64,000 nucleotides of DNA, from positions 222,980-286,979 of the forward strand of contig NZ_DRFS01000008.1 in the NCBI RefSeq assembly GCF_011050415.1, read 5' to 3'. Made by a program: the position numbers and the translations under genes. Shown here piece by piece: positions 56,177-64,000 of the stretch (within the stretch, counting starts at the first letter, position 1; every line of letters starts with the position of its first letter). Under the pieces are notes generated by a model, which worked only from the letters and a program-made list of their open reading frames with translations, made no database searches and was not told the origin of the DNA. The DNA is from Halomonas sp. Lineage in GTDB: Bacteria; Pseudomonadota; Gammaproteobacteria; Pseudomonadales; Halomonadaceae.

Positions 56177-56677
56177 ATGGCGGAAGATAACAACACACCG
56201 CAGGCGGGTGCCGCAGCAGATGAAAAGCCGCAGCTTAAGTTTTCGCTGCAGCGTATTTATGTAAAGGATATTTCGTTTGAAGCGCCTAACTCACCCACGG
56301 TGTTTAAGCAGTCATTCAAACCGAAGGTCAATCTGGACCTGAATACCACTAGCACTCAAATTGCTGATGATCAGTATGAAGTGGTGGTGAAAGTGACCGC
56401 TCAGGTCAATGACAGCGAAAGCGGCACGACCTCCTTCCTGGCAGAAGTCGAGCAGGCGGGCCTGTTCCGTATTTCGGGTATTGAAGGCGCGCAGTTGGAA
56501 CAGACACTGGGTGCATTCTGCCCTAACTTGCTGTTCCCCTACGCCCGTGAGTGTGTGGATAACTTAGTCAACCGTGGTGGTTTCCCGCCGCTGATGTTGG
56601 CACCGGTAAACTTTGAAGCGATGTACGCTCAGCGTAAGCAGCGCGAAGCCAAGCAAGCCGCCGAAAATACCCATTAA
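56177..56677 (+). CDS. secB: Protein-export chaperone SecB
   Basis: Cytoplasmic tetrameric chaperone that delivers preproteins to SecA. The 166-residue protein has FSLQRIYVKDISFEAPNSP and the C-terminal LFPYARECVDNLVNRGGFPP, both diagnostic. TAGGAG lies ahead of the ATG. It is 3 bases before rsmE, so the two are likely cotranscribed. Confidence 0.97.
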   Translation: MAEDNNTPQAGAAADEKPQLKFSLQRIYVKDISFEAPNSPTVFKQSFKPKVNLDLNTTSTQIADDQYEVVVKVTAQVNDSESGTTSFLAEVEQAGLFRISGIEGAQLEQTLGAFCPNLLFPYARECVDNLVNRGGFPPLMLAPVNFEAMYAQRKQREAKQAAENTH

Positions 56678-56680
56678 GCG

Positions 56681-57448
56681 ATGGCTGAAGCACTGCAAGC
56701 CGCTGATTGGTATGCCCAGCATGGCAAAATGCCACGCGTTTATGTGCCCGCTGCCTTCGTAGCGGGCAATGCGTTAGCGTTGCCTGAAGGCCCGGCCAGG
56801 CACATCACCCGTGTGCTGCGTATGAGTGAAGGCGCTCCGCTAGTGCTGTTTGACGGCGAAGGCCTTGAGGCAGGCGTTCGCTTGGCAAAAGTAAGCCGCA
56901 AGCAAACCCTGGCGCGTGTTGAGGCGGTGTGGGCGGGCAGCGGCGAGTCGCCACTCTCTGTCCACTTGGGCCAAGCCATCTCCAAAGGCGACCGAATGGA
57001 TTATGCCATCCAGAAGGCTGTCGAGCTCGGTGTAGCAGCTATTACGCCGCTGTATACTGAGCGCGGTGACGTGCGTTTAAAAGGTGACCGGGAAGATAAA
57101 AAACTGGCTCACTGGCAGGCAGTGGCAGCCAGCGCCTGCGAGCAGAGCGGGCGCGCGGTGGTGCCAGCGGTTTATCCGCCCATGTCGCTTCATGCCTGGC
57201 TTGAGGTGCGGCAAGAGCCCTTGCGTTTGATGCTGCATCTGGCGACCGGCAATGCCTTTAACCGTCAAGATCGACCCGCTTCGGTGGCGCTGCTTATTGG
57301 CCCGGAAGGCGGGTTGAGCGAGAGTGATATTGCGGCCGCCCAAAAAGCTGCCTTTACAACGCTCACACTCGGCCCACGGGTTCTACGTACTGAAACCGCA
57401 CCGATCGTGGCACTCTCTTTACTTCAGCACTATTTTGGCGACTTATAA
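56681..57448 (+). CDS. rsmE: 16S rRNA (uracil-1498-N3)-methyltransferase
   Basis: SPOUT-class methyltransferase for U1498 of 16S rRNA, 255 residues. The N-terminal PUA-like part has HITRVLRMSEGAPLVLFDGE. The knot region contains IGPEGGLSESDI and LGPRVLRTETAPIVAL, the SAM-binding signature. It normally lies next to gshB; here an inserted symporter block separates them. The N-terminus (ALQAADWYAQHGKMPRVYV) is a little longer than usual. Confidence 0.95.
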   Translation: MAEALQAADWYAQHGKMPRVYVPAAFVAGNALALPEGPARHITRVLRMSEGAPLVLFDGEGLEAGVRLAKVSRKQTLARVEAVWAGSGESPLSVHLGQAISKGDRMDYAIQKAVELGVAAITPLYTERGDVRLKGDREDKKLAHWQAVAASACEQSGRAVVPAVYPPMSLHAWLEVRQEPLRLMLHLATGNAFNRQDRPASVALLIGPEGGLSESDIAAAQKAAFTTLTLGPRVLRTETAPIVALSLLQHYFGDL

Positions 57449-57485
57449 ACACTTGTTGTAAGTACTTACTATCGACAAAAACTTT

Positions 57486-58019
57486 CTATAATGAGTTTCT
57501 CCGTTGTTCGCTTAATGCTGCATTTTGCTCTTTTTGATGTGCTTGCTGAAGCCCTTCCAGCACAATCGGTTTGAGCATTGGCAGGGGTTCGCCGGATAGT
57601 CCACTGATAATGATCAGGCGCTGCTGTCGCCCGCGGATATAGCCTAGCCAGCAGGGCAGCCAAAACGGCTTGGGGGGAGTGCTGAGCACCTGCATGCGCC
57701 AGTGGCGAGGTGTGGCCATTCGTTCCCACAGCCATAGCCGGTTTAACGCTTCTGACGTTGGTGGCAAGCCGCTATCAAGTTTAATACCGGCATCCGGCTT
57801 TTCTACAAGAGGGGGCAGTTCGGCGCCCACCATGAGCAGTGCACGCTGCATATTCTGAGCGCACAGCAGCCAAGCTCCCGGTGAGCCATGGGGTAGCCCA
57901 AGACCCGTCGCCCAGAGGCCAATCCATGCGGGCTCGCAAGCAGAGGCGCCTAATCGCTTCAATTGCTGACTGGCAGTGCCTTCATCAATACGTCTCGCTA
58001 GCGTTAATCGATCAAGCAT
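57486..58019 (-). CDS. Hypothetical protein coupled to the SSS symporter
   Basis: I do not recognise the family. The 177-residue product has no signal peptide and no clear membrane segment, and is rich in Trp, Leu and Pro in its middle (LWLWERMATPRHW, FWLPCWLGYIRGRQQ). Its start overlaps the end of the symporter gene by 8 bases, which implies translational coupling and a related role, such as an accessory subunit or regulator. It converges on rsmE with 37 bases between, with no clear terminator. Confidence 0.65.
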   Translation of the reverse strand: MLDRLTLARRIDEGTASQQLKRLGASACEPAWIGLWATGLGLPHGSPGAWLLCAQNMQRALLMVGAELPPLVEKPDAGIKLDSGLPPTSEALNRLWLWERMATPRHWRMQVLSTPPKPFWLPCWLGYIRGRQQRLIIISGLSGEPLPMLKPIVLEGLQQAHQKEQNAALSEQRRNSL

Positions 58020-59640
58020 TCGCCCAGCCCTGTAACAACGCTAACATTGCCAGCATCAAACAAAACCAAGCGAATAGACCGATACAGCGCCGACGCGTAA
58101 CGCGTGCCTCTTTGCCGATGATGTGGGCATTATCGGCTCTAGCAGCCAAAACCGCCTGCATATCTGGGGCGGCTTCAGCCATCATTACATCGCTTAACTG
58201 AGCGTGGCTAGGGGCGGGAGCGCTAAGGCTGACGAGATAGCCAACGCTGACTGACACTGCGACACCCACTGTATTGTTATATAGCCACGAGACATCTAAT
58301 AGCGCAGAAACCGCCCATACCGCTAACATGCCCGCGATAAGCCCAGCGATGGCACCACGCCCATTGGAGCGATGGCTGAAAATAGCGAGTAAAAAAGTGC
58401 CAAGTAGCGCCCCATAAAACCACGAGCCAATCTGATTGACTGCTTCAATCACGGGACCAAGATTGCCCGCAAAGAAAGCAAATAGCGTGGCATAGAGACC
58501 CCAGAAAATGGTGGCCATTCGTGATGCTTTTAAGTAGTGCGCATCACTGGCATTGGGCTTGATATAACGGCTATAAAAATCGCGCACAGTGACTGCGGAA
58601 AGCGAGTTGAGCGCCGAGTCGAGACTCGACATTGCTGCCGCGAAGACACCCGCGATGACCAGTCCTGCCATCCCCGAAGGAAACGCACTCACCACGTAGC
58701 GCGGTAACAACTCATTGAGATCCTCGGGAGGCGTTAACCCATGCTGCTGGTAGTAGGTGGCTAAAATAACGCCAATAAATAGAAACAGCAGCATTTGCGG
58801 AATCAGCAGATAGCCGCCGATGAGCAGTGATCGTTGGGCGTCCATTACTGAAGGGCTGGATAACACCCGCTGAATTTGGCTCTGGTCGGTGCCGAAGTAG
58901 GCAACATGGAGAAAAAAGCCGCCTAATAAACCGGCCCATAACGAATAGGTCACGCTAGGGTCAAAAGATAAGTCGATGGCATTGAACATGCCGGTGGTCG
59001 CGCCGAAATCCATTACATCACTCCAACCACCGGGCAGGCTGGTGACCAAAAAAAAGATACTGAATAGCGCGCCGAACCAGAGCACAAACATCTGCACGAC
59101 ATCGGTCCAGATCACTGCACTGATGCCTCCCATCACGGTATAGCTGATCGCCAGCACCGCCATAATGATAATGGTGAGATTAACGCTCCAGCCGGTGACA
59201 ACGGCGAGCACCAGTGCTGGGGCATAAAGCACCACACCCGTGGCTAAGCCCCTCGCAACAAGGAAAAGTAGCGCGCTAAGGGTGCGTGTTGCCGGGCCAA
59301 ACCGCCTCTCTAACAGCTCATAAATGCTATAAATGCCTGCGCGGTGAAAGATAGGTACTAACACTAAAATCAACACGATCATCGCCAGCGGCACATTGAT
59401 AAAGGTCACTAAGCGCTCAAGGCCTCCCTCAAAACCCCAGCCGGGTGCCCCAATAAAAGTGATGGCACTTGCTTGAGTCGCCATCACCGAAAGACCAATT
59501 GCCCAGCCGGGAATTTTGCGACCGCCTAAAAAATAGTCCTCAGGGTTTTGCTGATCCTTACCAAAACGCGAGCCAATCCAGGCGATTAAGCAGATATAAC
59601 CGATCAAAACAATGGTATCAAAAAGCGTGAACCCTTCCAT
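58012..59640 (-). CDS. Sodium:solute symporter (SSS family)
   Basis: Inner-membrane Na+-coupled importer of 542 residues with about 13 hydrophobic helices. The family text is visible in NPEDYFLGGRKIPGWAIGLS, ATQASAITFIGAPGWGFEGG and GVFAAAMSSLDSALNSLSAV, the last holding the Na+-site Ser residues. The substrate is undetermined; sialic acid/proline/glucose-type relatives exist. It lies in a two-gene insert between rsmE and the cvfB-like gene. Confidence 0.92.
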   Translation of the reverse strand: MEGFTLFDTIVLIGYICLIAWIGSRFGKDQQNPEDYFLGGRKIPGWAIGLSVMATQASAITFIGAPGWGFEGGLERLVTFINVPLAMIVLILVLVPIFHRAGIYSIYELLERRFGPATRTLSALLFLVARGLATGVVLYAPALVLAVVTGWSVNLTIIIMAVLAISYTVMGGISAVIWTDVVQMFVLWFGALFSIFFLVTSLPGGWSDVMDFGATTGMFNAIDLSFDPSVTYSLWAGLLGGFFLHVAYFGTDQSQIQRVLSSPSVMDAQRSLLIGGYLLIPQMLLFLFIGVILATYYQQHGLTPPEDLNELLPRYVVSAFPSGMAGLVIAGVFAAAMSSLDSALNSLSAVTVRDFYSRYIKPNASDAHYLKASRMATIFWGLYATLFAFFAGNLGPVIEAVNQIGSWFYGALLGTFLLAIFSHRSNGRGAIAGLIAGMLAVWAVSALLDVSWLYNNTVGVAVSVSVGYLVSLSAPAPSHAQLSDVMMAEAAPDMQAVLAARADNAHIIGKEARVTRRRCIGLFAWFCLMLAMLALLQGWANA

Positions 59641-59837
59641 GTTCGCTCCCCTACGCCTAATTTTGTCTAGTGTTTTGATAGTAGCAGGTTGTGCGAAAAG
59701 TGGTTTTTAGAAGGACTGAAGGGTGCTGGTTAAGCAAGGTAGGAAGTTAACAAGGCACTAAAACAGGCTGCCTCGCTTTGCCCTGGGCTCGCTAGACACC
59801 ATAATGTTTATCTATTTTTCTTGAAGGACGTCACCCC
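59641..59837. other. Divergent gap between the symporter and the CvfB-like gene
   Basis: This 197-base gap should contain promoters for both directions. TTGAAGGACG just before 59838 includes the ribosome-binding site of the plus-strand gene. I see no RNA gene, repeat or stable hairpin. Confidence 0.4.
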
Positions 59838-60530
59838 ATGGTCCGTGAGTCACACTCATCTCCTCGATCCGCCAGCGATGCAGCCGCCCAGTTGGGTGAA
59901 GTGGCGTACTTAACGGTCACGGCCGTCAATAACATTGGCGCATTTTTGCAGTGGGGCCAGCCGAAAGATGTGCTGCTACCGTTTAGCGAGCAACATTTTC
60001 GCCCTGATGCTGGCAAACGCGTATTGGTGATGCTGTACAGCGACGATCAAGGGCGGCCAGTCGCGTCGATGAAGCTTGATCGTTTTCTGACCGATGATGC
60101 CTGGGCGCTGGAAAAGGGCGATGAGGTTGCCGTGGTGGTGGCTGATCGTACGGATCTAGGCATGAAGGTAGTGGTCAATCACCGCTACTGGGGGCTTATT
60201 TATCAAGATGATGTCACTCAGCCATTGCGTCGCGGCCAGGCGGTTAAGGGCTATGTGAAGCAGCGCCGCGAAGATGGTCGTTTAAATATCTCGCTGCTAC
60301 CGCCAGGTGCTGCGCGTTTAGATGTGGTGGGCGATAAGATAATGCAGGCACTGCGTGAAAGCGGTGGCTATCTGGCGCTAGGGGATAAAAGCCCTGCCCA
60401 TGAAGTTAAAGCCCGCTTAGGCGTCAGCAAAAGTGCCTATAAACAGGCGATTGGGCGGCTTTATAAGCATCAGTTGATCACCCTGGAACCAGATGCCATT
60501 CGCATAGTACCGGGTGCGCTCAGCGAGTAG
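59838..60530 (+). CDS. CvfB-like S1 RNA-binding protein
   Basis: The 230-residue protein has tandem S1-type beta barrels (EVAYLTVTAVNNIGAFLQWG, then MKVVVNHRYWGLIYQDD) with the RNA-binding signature VKQRREDGRLNISLLPPG. A C-terminal winged helix follows (GDKSPAHEVKARLGVSKSAYKQ). This is the layout of CvfB/YitL, known in Gram-positives as an RNA-binding virulence regulator. It is shorter than the roughly 280-residue form. It is likely transcribed alone or with gshB. Confidence 0.85.
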   Translation: MVRESHSSPRSASDAAAQLGEVAYLTVTAVNNIGAFLQWGQPKDVLLPFSEQHFRPDAGKRVLVMLYSDDQGRPVASMKLDRFLTDDAWALEKGDEVAVVVADRTDLGMKVVVNHRYWGLIYQDDVTQPLRRGQAVKGYVKQRREDGRLNISLLPPGAARLDVVGDKIMQALRESGGYLALGDKSPAHEVKARLGVSKSAYKQAIGRLYKHQLITLEPDAIRIVPGALSE

Positions 60531-60607
60531 TTAGCTGGGGTTGTTGGAGCCTAGCGGGCAGTGCGGCATACTGGGTGTCTATTGTTCATGTTTGGATAGT
60601 GCCCCCG

Positions 60608-61564
60608 ATGAGCCAATCAAATCTGCATCTCGGCGTTGTGATGGATCCCATCAGCGACATCGCCTACAAGAAAGATACCACCATGGCCATGCTATGGGCC
60701 GCCCAGGAGCGTGGCTATACCCTGCACTATATGGAGCAGGAAGATCTTTTCTTAAACGCGGGGCAAGCCTATGCGCGCATGCGGCCCTTAACAGTGCATC
60801 GTGACCCTAATCATTGGTACGACCTGGGAGAAGCATCGGCGCGCCCACTTGTCGAGCTTGATGTGGTGCTAATGCGTAAAGACCCCCCTGTGGATGCCGA
60901 GTTTACTAACGCTGTGCACCTGTTGGGCTTTGCTGAGCGCGAAGGTGTGTTGGTGGTCAATCCCACGGCGGCACTGTTGCAGTGTAATGAAAAGCTGTTT
61001 GCCCAACAGTTTCCCCAGTGCTGTGCACCTACCATCGTCGCAAGTCGCGACGACGTACTACGGGCCTTCCACGCGGAACATGGCGATGTGATCTTCAAGC
61101 CGCTGGACGGCATGGGAGGCACTGGCATTTTTCATATTGGCCCTGAAGGCCGCAATATCGGCGCGGTGATTGAGCAGCTTACCCTGCGCGGTCAGCGGCA
61201 AATTATGGCTCAGCGCTATCTGCCGGAAATCAAAGATGGCGACACGCGTATTCTGCTGGTCGACGGTGAGCCCGTCCCTTATGGACTGGCGCGTATTCCC
61301 TCGGCGGGAGAAACCCGTGGAAACTTGGCTGCCGGTGGACGAGGCGTAAGTCGTGAACTGACCGAGCGCGACCACTGGCTTATTCAGCAAGTGCAGCCGA
61401 TGATTCGTGAAAAGGGCTTAATGTTCGTGGGGCTTGATGTCATCGGTGACTATATTACTGAAATCAACGTCACTAGCCCTACTTGCGTGCGTGAGATTGA
61501 TGATCAGCGAGGCACTAATATTGCCGGTCTGTTGCTGGATGCTATTGAGCGACGCTTAGCCTAA
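60608..61564 (+). CDS. gshB: Glutathione synthetase
   Basis: ATP-grasp ligase joining gamma-glutamylcysteine and glycine. The ATG at 60608 (MSQSNLHLGVVMDPI) gives 318 residues, the usual size; an upstream in-frame ATG is less likely. Signatures are MRKDPPVDAEF, FKPLDGMGGTGIF, AQRYLPEIKDGDTRILLVDG and EINVTSPTCVREI. It is followed by yqgE and yqgF, the standard gammaproteobacterial string gshB-yqgE-yqgF. Confidence 0.97.
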   Translation: MSQSNLHLGVVMDPISDIAYKKDTTMAMLWAAQERGYTLHYMEQEDLFLNAGQAYARMRPLTVHRDPNHWYDLGEASARPLVELDVVLMRKDPPVDAEFTNAVHLLGFAEREGVLVVNPTAALLQCNEKLFAQQFPQCCAPTIVASRDDVLRAFHAEHGDVIFKPLDGMGGTGIFHIGPEGRNIGAVIEQLTLRGQRQIMAQRYLPEIKDGDTRILLVDGEPVPYGLARIPSAGETRGNLAAGGRGVSRELTERDHWLIQQVQPMIREKGLMFVGLDVIGDYITEINVTSPTCVREIDDQRGTNIAGLLLDAIERRLA

Positions 61565-61634
61565 GCACGGCTTCACTTATAATTAAACTCATTACGCTAC
61601 GCCTACTGGGATACCAGTAGGCAGTGGGAGACGC

Positions 61635-62192
61635 ATGCAAAGTTTGAAACATCACTTTCTAATGGCGATGCCACATCTAGAAGACCCTAATTTTTCCGGT
61701 ACGCTTATCTATCTTTGCGATCACGATAACAACGGCTGCATGGGGGTGATTACTAACCGACCGTTAGAGATCACCCTTGAAGCGCTGTTTGATCAACTGG
61801 AATTGGGTGGAGAAACAAGCCCGCACCGTAGTGCGCCAGTTTATTACGGTGGTCCAATGCACAAGGATCGCGGCTTTATCCTCCATGTTGGCGATAGCCA
61901 GCAGTGGGACTCAAGTATCCAAGTAGAAGATGGCATTGCGCTCACCACTTCACTCGATATTCTGCAGGCCTTTGCTGCTGGTGAGGGACCCGAACAGTTT
62001 CTAGTCTGTTTGGGTTGCGCGGGCTGGGAAGTCGGGCAACTGGAAGAAGAGCTTAAGGAGAACAGCTGGCTAACAGTAGAAGCTCAAGGTAGCGTGCTAT
62101 TTAACACTCCTCCTGTTGAACGTTTAACCGCGGCGGCTGGCTTGTTAGGCGTTGACCTTAACCTAATGACCCGAGATGCGGGGCACGCTTAA
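61635..62192 (+). CDS. yqgE: UPF0301 protein YqgE/AlgH
   Basis: A 185-residue cytoplasmic protein with the family sequences SLKHHFLMAMPHLEDPNF, GCMGVITNRPLEI, VYYGGPMHKDRGFILH and FLVCLGCAGWEVGQLEEEL. AlgH was linked to alginate regulation in Pseudomonas, but its biochemical role is unclear. The stop overlaps the yqgF start by one base (TAATG). Confidence 0.95.
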   Translation: MQSLKHHFLMAMPHLEDPNFSGTLIYLCDHDNNGCMGVITNRPLEITLEALFDQLELGGETSPHRSAPVYYGGPMHKDRGFILHVGDSQQWDSSIQVEDGIALTTSLDILQAFAAGEGPEQFLVCLGCAGWEVGQLEEELKENSWLTVEAQGSVLFNTPPVERLTAAAGLLGVDLNLMTRDAGHA

Positions 62193-62647
62193 TGGCTGAG
62201 GCGGGGCAGCGCTTAATTCTGGCCTTTGACTACGGTACCCGGCGTATCGGTGTGGCGGTGGGCAATGAGCTGCTGCGCAGTGCACGAGAGCTCACTCCGC
62301 TGACGGCACGGGATGGGATTCCCGATTGGAATGTCGTGTCGCGGCTACTTAACGAGTGGCAGCCTGATCTATTAGTGGTGGGGCTACCGCTGAATATGGA
62401 TGGTAGCGAGTCAGAGATGAGCACTCGTGCTCGCAAGTTCGGTAATCGTTTGCATGGCCGTTATGGCAAACCGTGTGAAATGGTCGACGAGCGAGGAACC
62501 ACGCGGGAGGCCAAGCTGATTGCTCGCGAGGCGGGCCATAAAGGGAACTATCGTCAAGATAGTGTTGATGGCATCGCGGCTATTCTTATTCTTGAGGGCT
62601 GGTTTGCCCACCAGGAAGGCTTACCTGGCGGACGTTTGTCTCTATAA
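62192..62647 (+). CDS. yqgF: Putative pre-16S rRNA nuclease / Holliday junction resolvase-like YqgF
   Basis: RNase H-fold nuclease of 151 residues involved in 16S rRNA 5'-end maturation. The catalytic residues lie in ILAFDYGTRRIGVAVGN (first Asp), VVGLPLNMDGSESEMS, and VDERGTTREA with the C-terminal DSVDGIAAILIL (last Asp). It is translationally coupled to yqgE and converges on pyrB. Confidence 0.95.
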   Translation: MAEAGQRLILAFDYGTRRIGVAVGNELLRSARELTPLTARDGIPDWNVVSRLLNEWQPDLLVVGLPLNMDGSESEMSTRARKFGNRLHGRYGKPCEMVDERGTTREAKLIAREAGHKGNYRQDSVDGIAAILILEGWFAHQEGLPGGRLSL

Positions 62648-62685
62648 CGCTTATCTTTAGCCCCTAGCTTTTAACCATCCCTTCT

Positions 62686-63711
62686 TTAACGATCTAACGT
62701 GCCTGTTTGAGTGGGTACATACCAGCGTACTGGGCGCAGGTCTTGCTCGATCAGTTTGTCGACGTTTAGAAGCGTTGCGAAAATCGCCATCCGCATAGGA
62801 ATACCGTTATCCGTTTGGCGGAAAATCGCCAACCGCGGGTCTCCATTAAGGTCCACGTTTAAATCATTGGCACCGGGGCGACTATCTCTGGGCAGTGGGT
62901 GCATCACAATAGTGCTTTGGCTGCAGCGGTGATCGAGAAAATCACGGTTGACCATAAAGTCGTCAGACAGCCCCTGAAAACTCTCATTCATCTCATCAGT
63001 AAAGCGTTCTTTCTGAATGCGTGTGGTGTACACCACATCTAAATCTGCAAAATCACTCGCCAACGAGTCCCGCTGCTCAATGCGATGCCCGCGTGACGCG
63101 ACTAGGTCAATCAGTTTTGAAGGCATTTCAAGGCCAGGCGGCGATATTAGCGTAATGCGCAGCGGGTCATAGAGTGACAGCAATTTAATTAATGAATGGA
63201 CGGTACGGCCGTACTTCAAATCACCCGTCAACAAGATATGTGCACCGTTAAGTGATTTGCCCAGACGTTGGAACTCTTTATCAATAGTGTAGAGGTCGAG
63301 CAGTGCTTGGCTAGGGTGCTCCCCAGGGCCATCCCCGCCATTAATCACCGGTACATTCGTCGCGGCTGCAAATTCTGCCACAGAGCCTTGGTCTGGATGG
63401 CGCATCACAATCGCATCGCAGTAGCCGCTCATGACACGACTGGTGTCGTATAGCGACTCTCCCTTAGCCATGGACGAGAACGTAAAACCAGTGGTGTCAC
63501 ATACGCTGCCACCCAAACGGCAAAAGGCAGCATTGAAACTCACCCGTGTACGTGTGCTGGCTTCAAAAAACAGATTACCGAGTACGGCCCCTTCTAATAC
63601 TCGTGTTACCTGGCGTCGCTGAGCAATCGGCTCCATACGCGCAGCCACACGTAGTAAGTGGTCTACGCTTTCGCGGTTTAATGAGTCGACAGTTAGCAAG
63701 TGGTGGCTCAT
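62686..63711 (-). CDS. pyrB: Aspartate carbamoyltransferase, catalytic subunit
   Basis: First committed step of pyrimidine synthesis: carbamoyl phosphate plus aspartate. The ATG at 63711, with GAGGAACG upstream, gives 341 residues; a longer in-frame GTG/ATG start at 63768 is less supported. The carbamoyl-phosphate site is EASTRTRVSFNAA. GEHPSQALLDLYT and MHPLPRDSRPG follow. It is longer than the roughly 310-residue E. coli chain. No pyrI regulatory gene and no pyrR or pyrC-like pseudo-subunit is adjacent, unlike E. coli and Pseudomonas respectively. Confidence 0.94.
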   Translation of the reverse strand: MSHHLLTVDSLNRESVDHLLRVAARMEPIAQRRQVTRVLEGAVLGNLFFEASTRTRVSFNAAFCRLGGSVCDTTGFTFSSMAKGESLYDTSRVMSGYCDAIVMRHPDQGSVAEFAAATNVPVINGGDGPGEHPSQALLDLYTIDKEFQRLGKSLNGAHILLTGDLKYGRTVHSLIKLLSLYDPLRITLISPPGLEMPSKLIDLVASRGHRIEQRDSLASDFADLDVVYTTRIQKERFTDEMNESFQGLSDDFMVNRDFLDHRCSQSTIVMHPLPRDSRPGANDLNVDLNGDPRLAIFRQTDNGIPMRMAIFATLLNVDKLIEQDLRPVRWYVPTQTGTLDR

Positions 63712-63835
63712 AGCGTTCCTCGGCACTGTGGTGGAAAGAGCGGTAGATAGCGTTAGTGTAACCGTCAATCAGGCTGGTGCCGAAGGGGTTTCATACTGTT
63801 AAGTCTGGCAATATGTAATTTTTCTACAAAGGCGC

Positions 63836-63864
63836 TTGCCAGCCCGGCCGAGAACCCGTAAAGT
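63836..63864 (+). promoter_or_regulatory. Probable rRNA-operon promoter (upstream of a pair)
   Basis: TTGCCA (-35, 63836-63841), a 17-base spacer, and TAAAGT (-10, 63859-63864) are followed by a GC-rich start region (CGCATCCGCTGCCGGGG). The arrangement and the long non-coding leader are typical of stable-RNA promoters. The remaining bases to the window end contain no ORF. Confidence 0.55.
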
Positions 63865-63982
63865 ACGCATCCGCTGCCGGGGACGCCAAGCGTTACCAGC
63901 GGTGCATAAGGTGTAAAAGCCTTGGTTTGTCAGAGGGTTAGCGGTTTTGCGTCAGGGTTGTATCGATAGCGAAAATCGCACA

Positions 63983-63988
63983 TTGACA
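63983..63988 (+). promoter_or_regulatory. -35 element of a second promoter at the window edge
   Basis: A perfect TTGACA lies 12 bases from the end. Its -10 would fall just outside the window, about 125 bases after the first promoter, as expected for tandem rrn P1/P2. Confidence 0.4.
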
Positions 63989-64000
63989 AACACCAGGAAC

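Overview
This window is a chromosomal replication-origin region from a gammaproteobacterium, most likely a member of the Halomonadaceae (Halomonas/Vreelandella-like). That is an inference from protein family resemblance, moderate-to-high GC and gene order. The core has the Pseudomonas-type arrangement: mnmE-yidC-rnpA-rpmH on the minus strand, oriC at about 19.0-19.54 kb, then dnaA-dnaN-recF-gyrB on the plus strand. Four perfect 16-bp parS palindromes lie 3-8 kb to the right of oriC, two of them inside recF. No CRISPR array, prophage, transposase or tRNA gene was found.

Left arm (1-16.5 kb): a truncated polar amino-acid ABC importer (permease and binding protein), erpA, argC, a ClC-type chloride channel with hemJ-thiD-hemL downstream, an 89-residue unknown protein, and a CsgD-like LuxR regulator in an AT-rich stretch. 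Then rdgB-hemW, an OmpA-type lipoprotein, rlmJ, and a divergent alpha/beta-hydrolase/LysR pair next to mnmE.

Right of gyrB (26-42.3 kb) is an inner-core lipopolysaccharide cluster. It holds gmhB, a lipopolysaccharide-kinase-like gene, hldD, waaF, an MdoB-like alkaline-phosphatase-superfamily membrane enzyme, a WaaE-like GT2, a GT9, a GT4, kdkA, an OpsX/WaaC-like GT9, hldE and waaA. glyQS sits inside it. The enzymes make ADP-heptose (GmhB, HldE, HldD), attach Kdo (WaaA), phosphorylate Kdo (KdkA) and add heptoses and further sugars. The kdkA plus OpsX-like combination recalls Haemophilus.

The region from 42.3 to 51.3 kb holds rpiA, ilvA, an unlisted 32-residue membrane microprotein, then the conserved block fau(ygfA)-6S RNA-zapA-ygfB-pepP-ubiH-ubiI. 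From 51.4 kb come ctpA-envC-gpmI (minus), a rhodanese gene and secB-rsmE (plus), an SSS symporter with a small unknown partner (minus), a CvfB-like S1 protein, gshB-yqgE-yqgF, and convergent pyrB. The last 170 bases carry what look like tandem sigma70 promoters of an rRNA operon starting just outside the window.

Structure not explained by genes: at least six sets of degenerate 13-17 bp tandem repeats sit exactly at gene boundaries, one of them multiplying the ygfB start-codon region in frame. There is also a 132-bp MITE-like element after gyrB, a pair of 31-bp hairpin-forming direct repeats before the glyS terminator, and several tail-to-tail or start-to-start gene overlaps in the LPS cluster. 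No clearly new multi-gene system was found. The repeat families and the ygfB start-region duplication are the most unusual signals.
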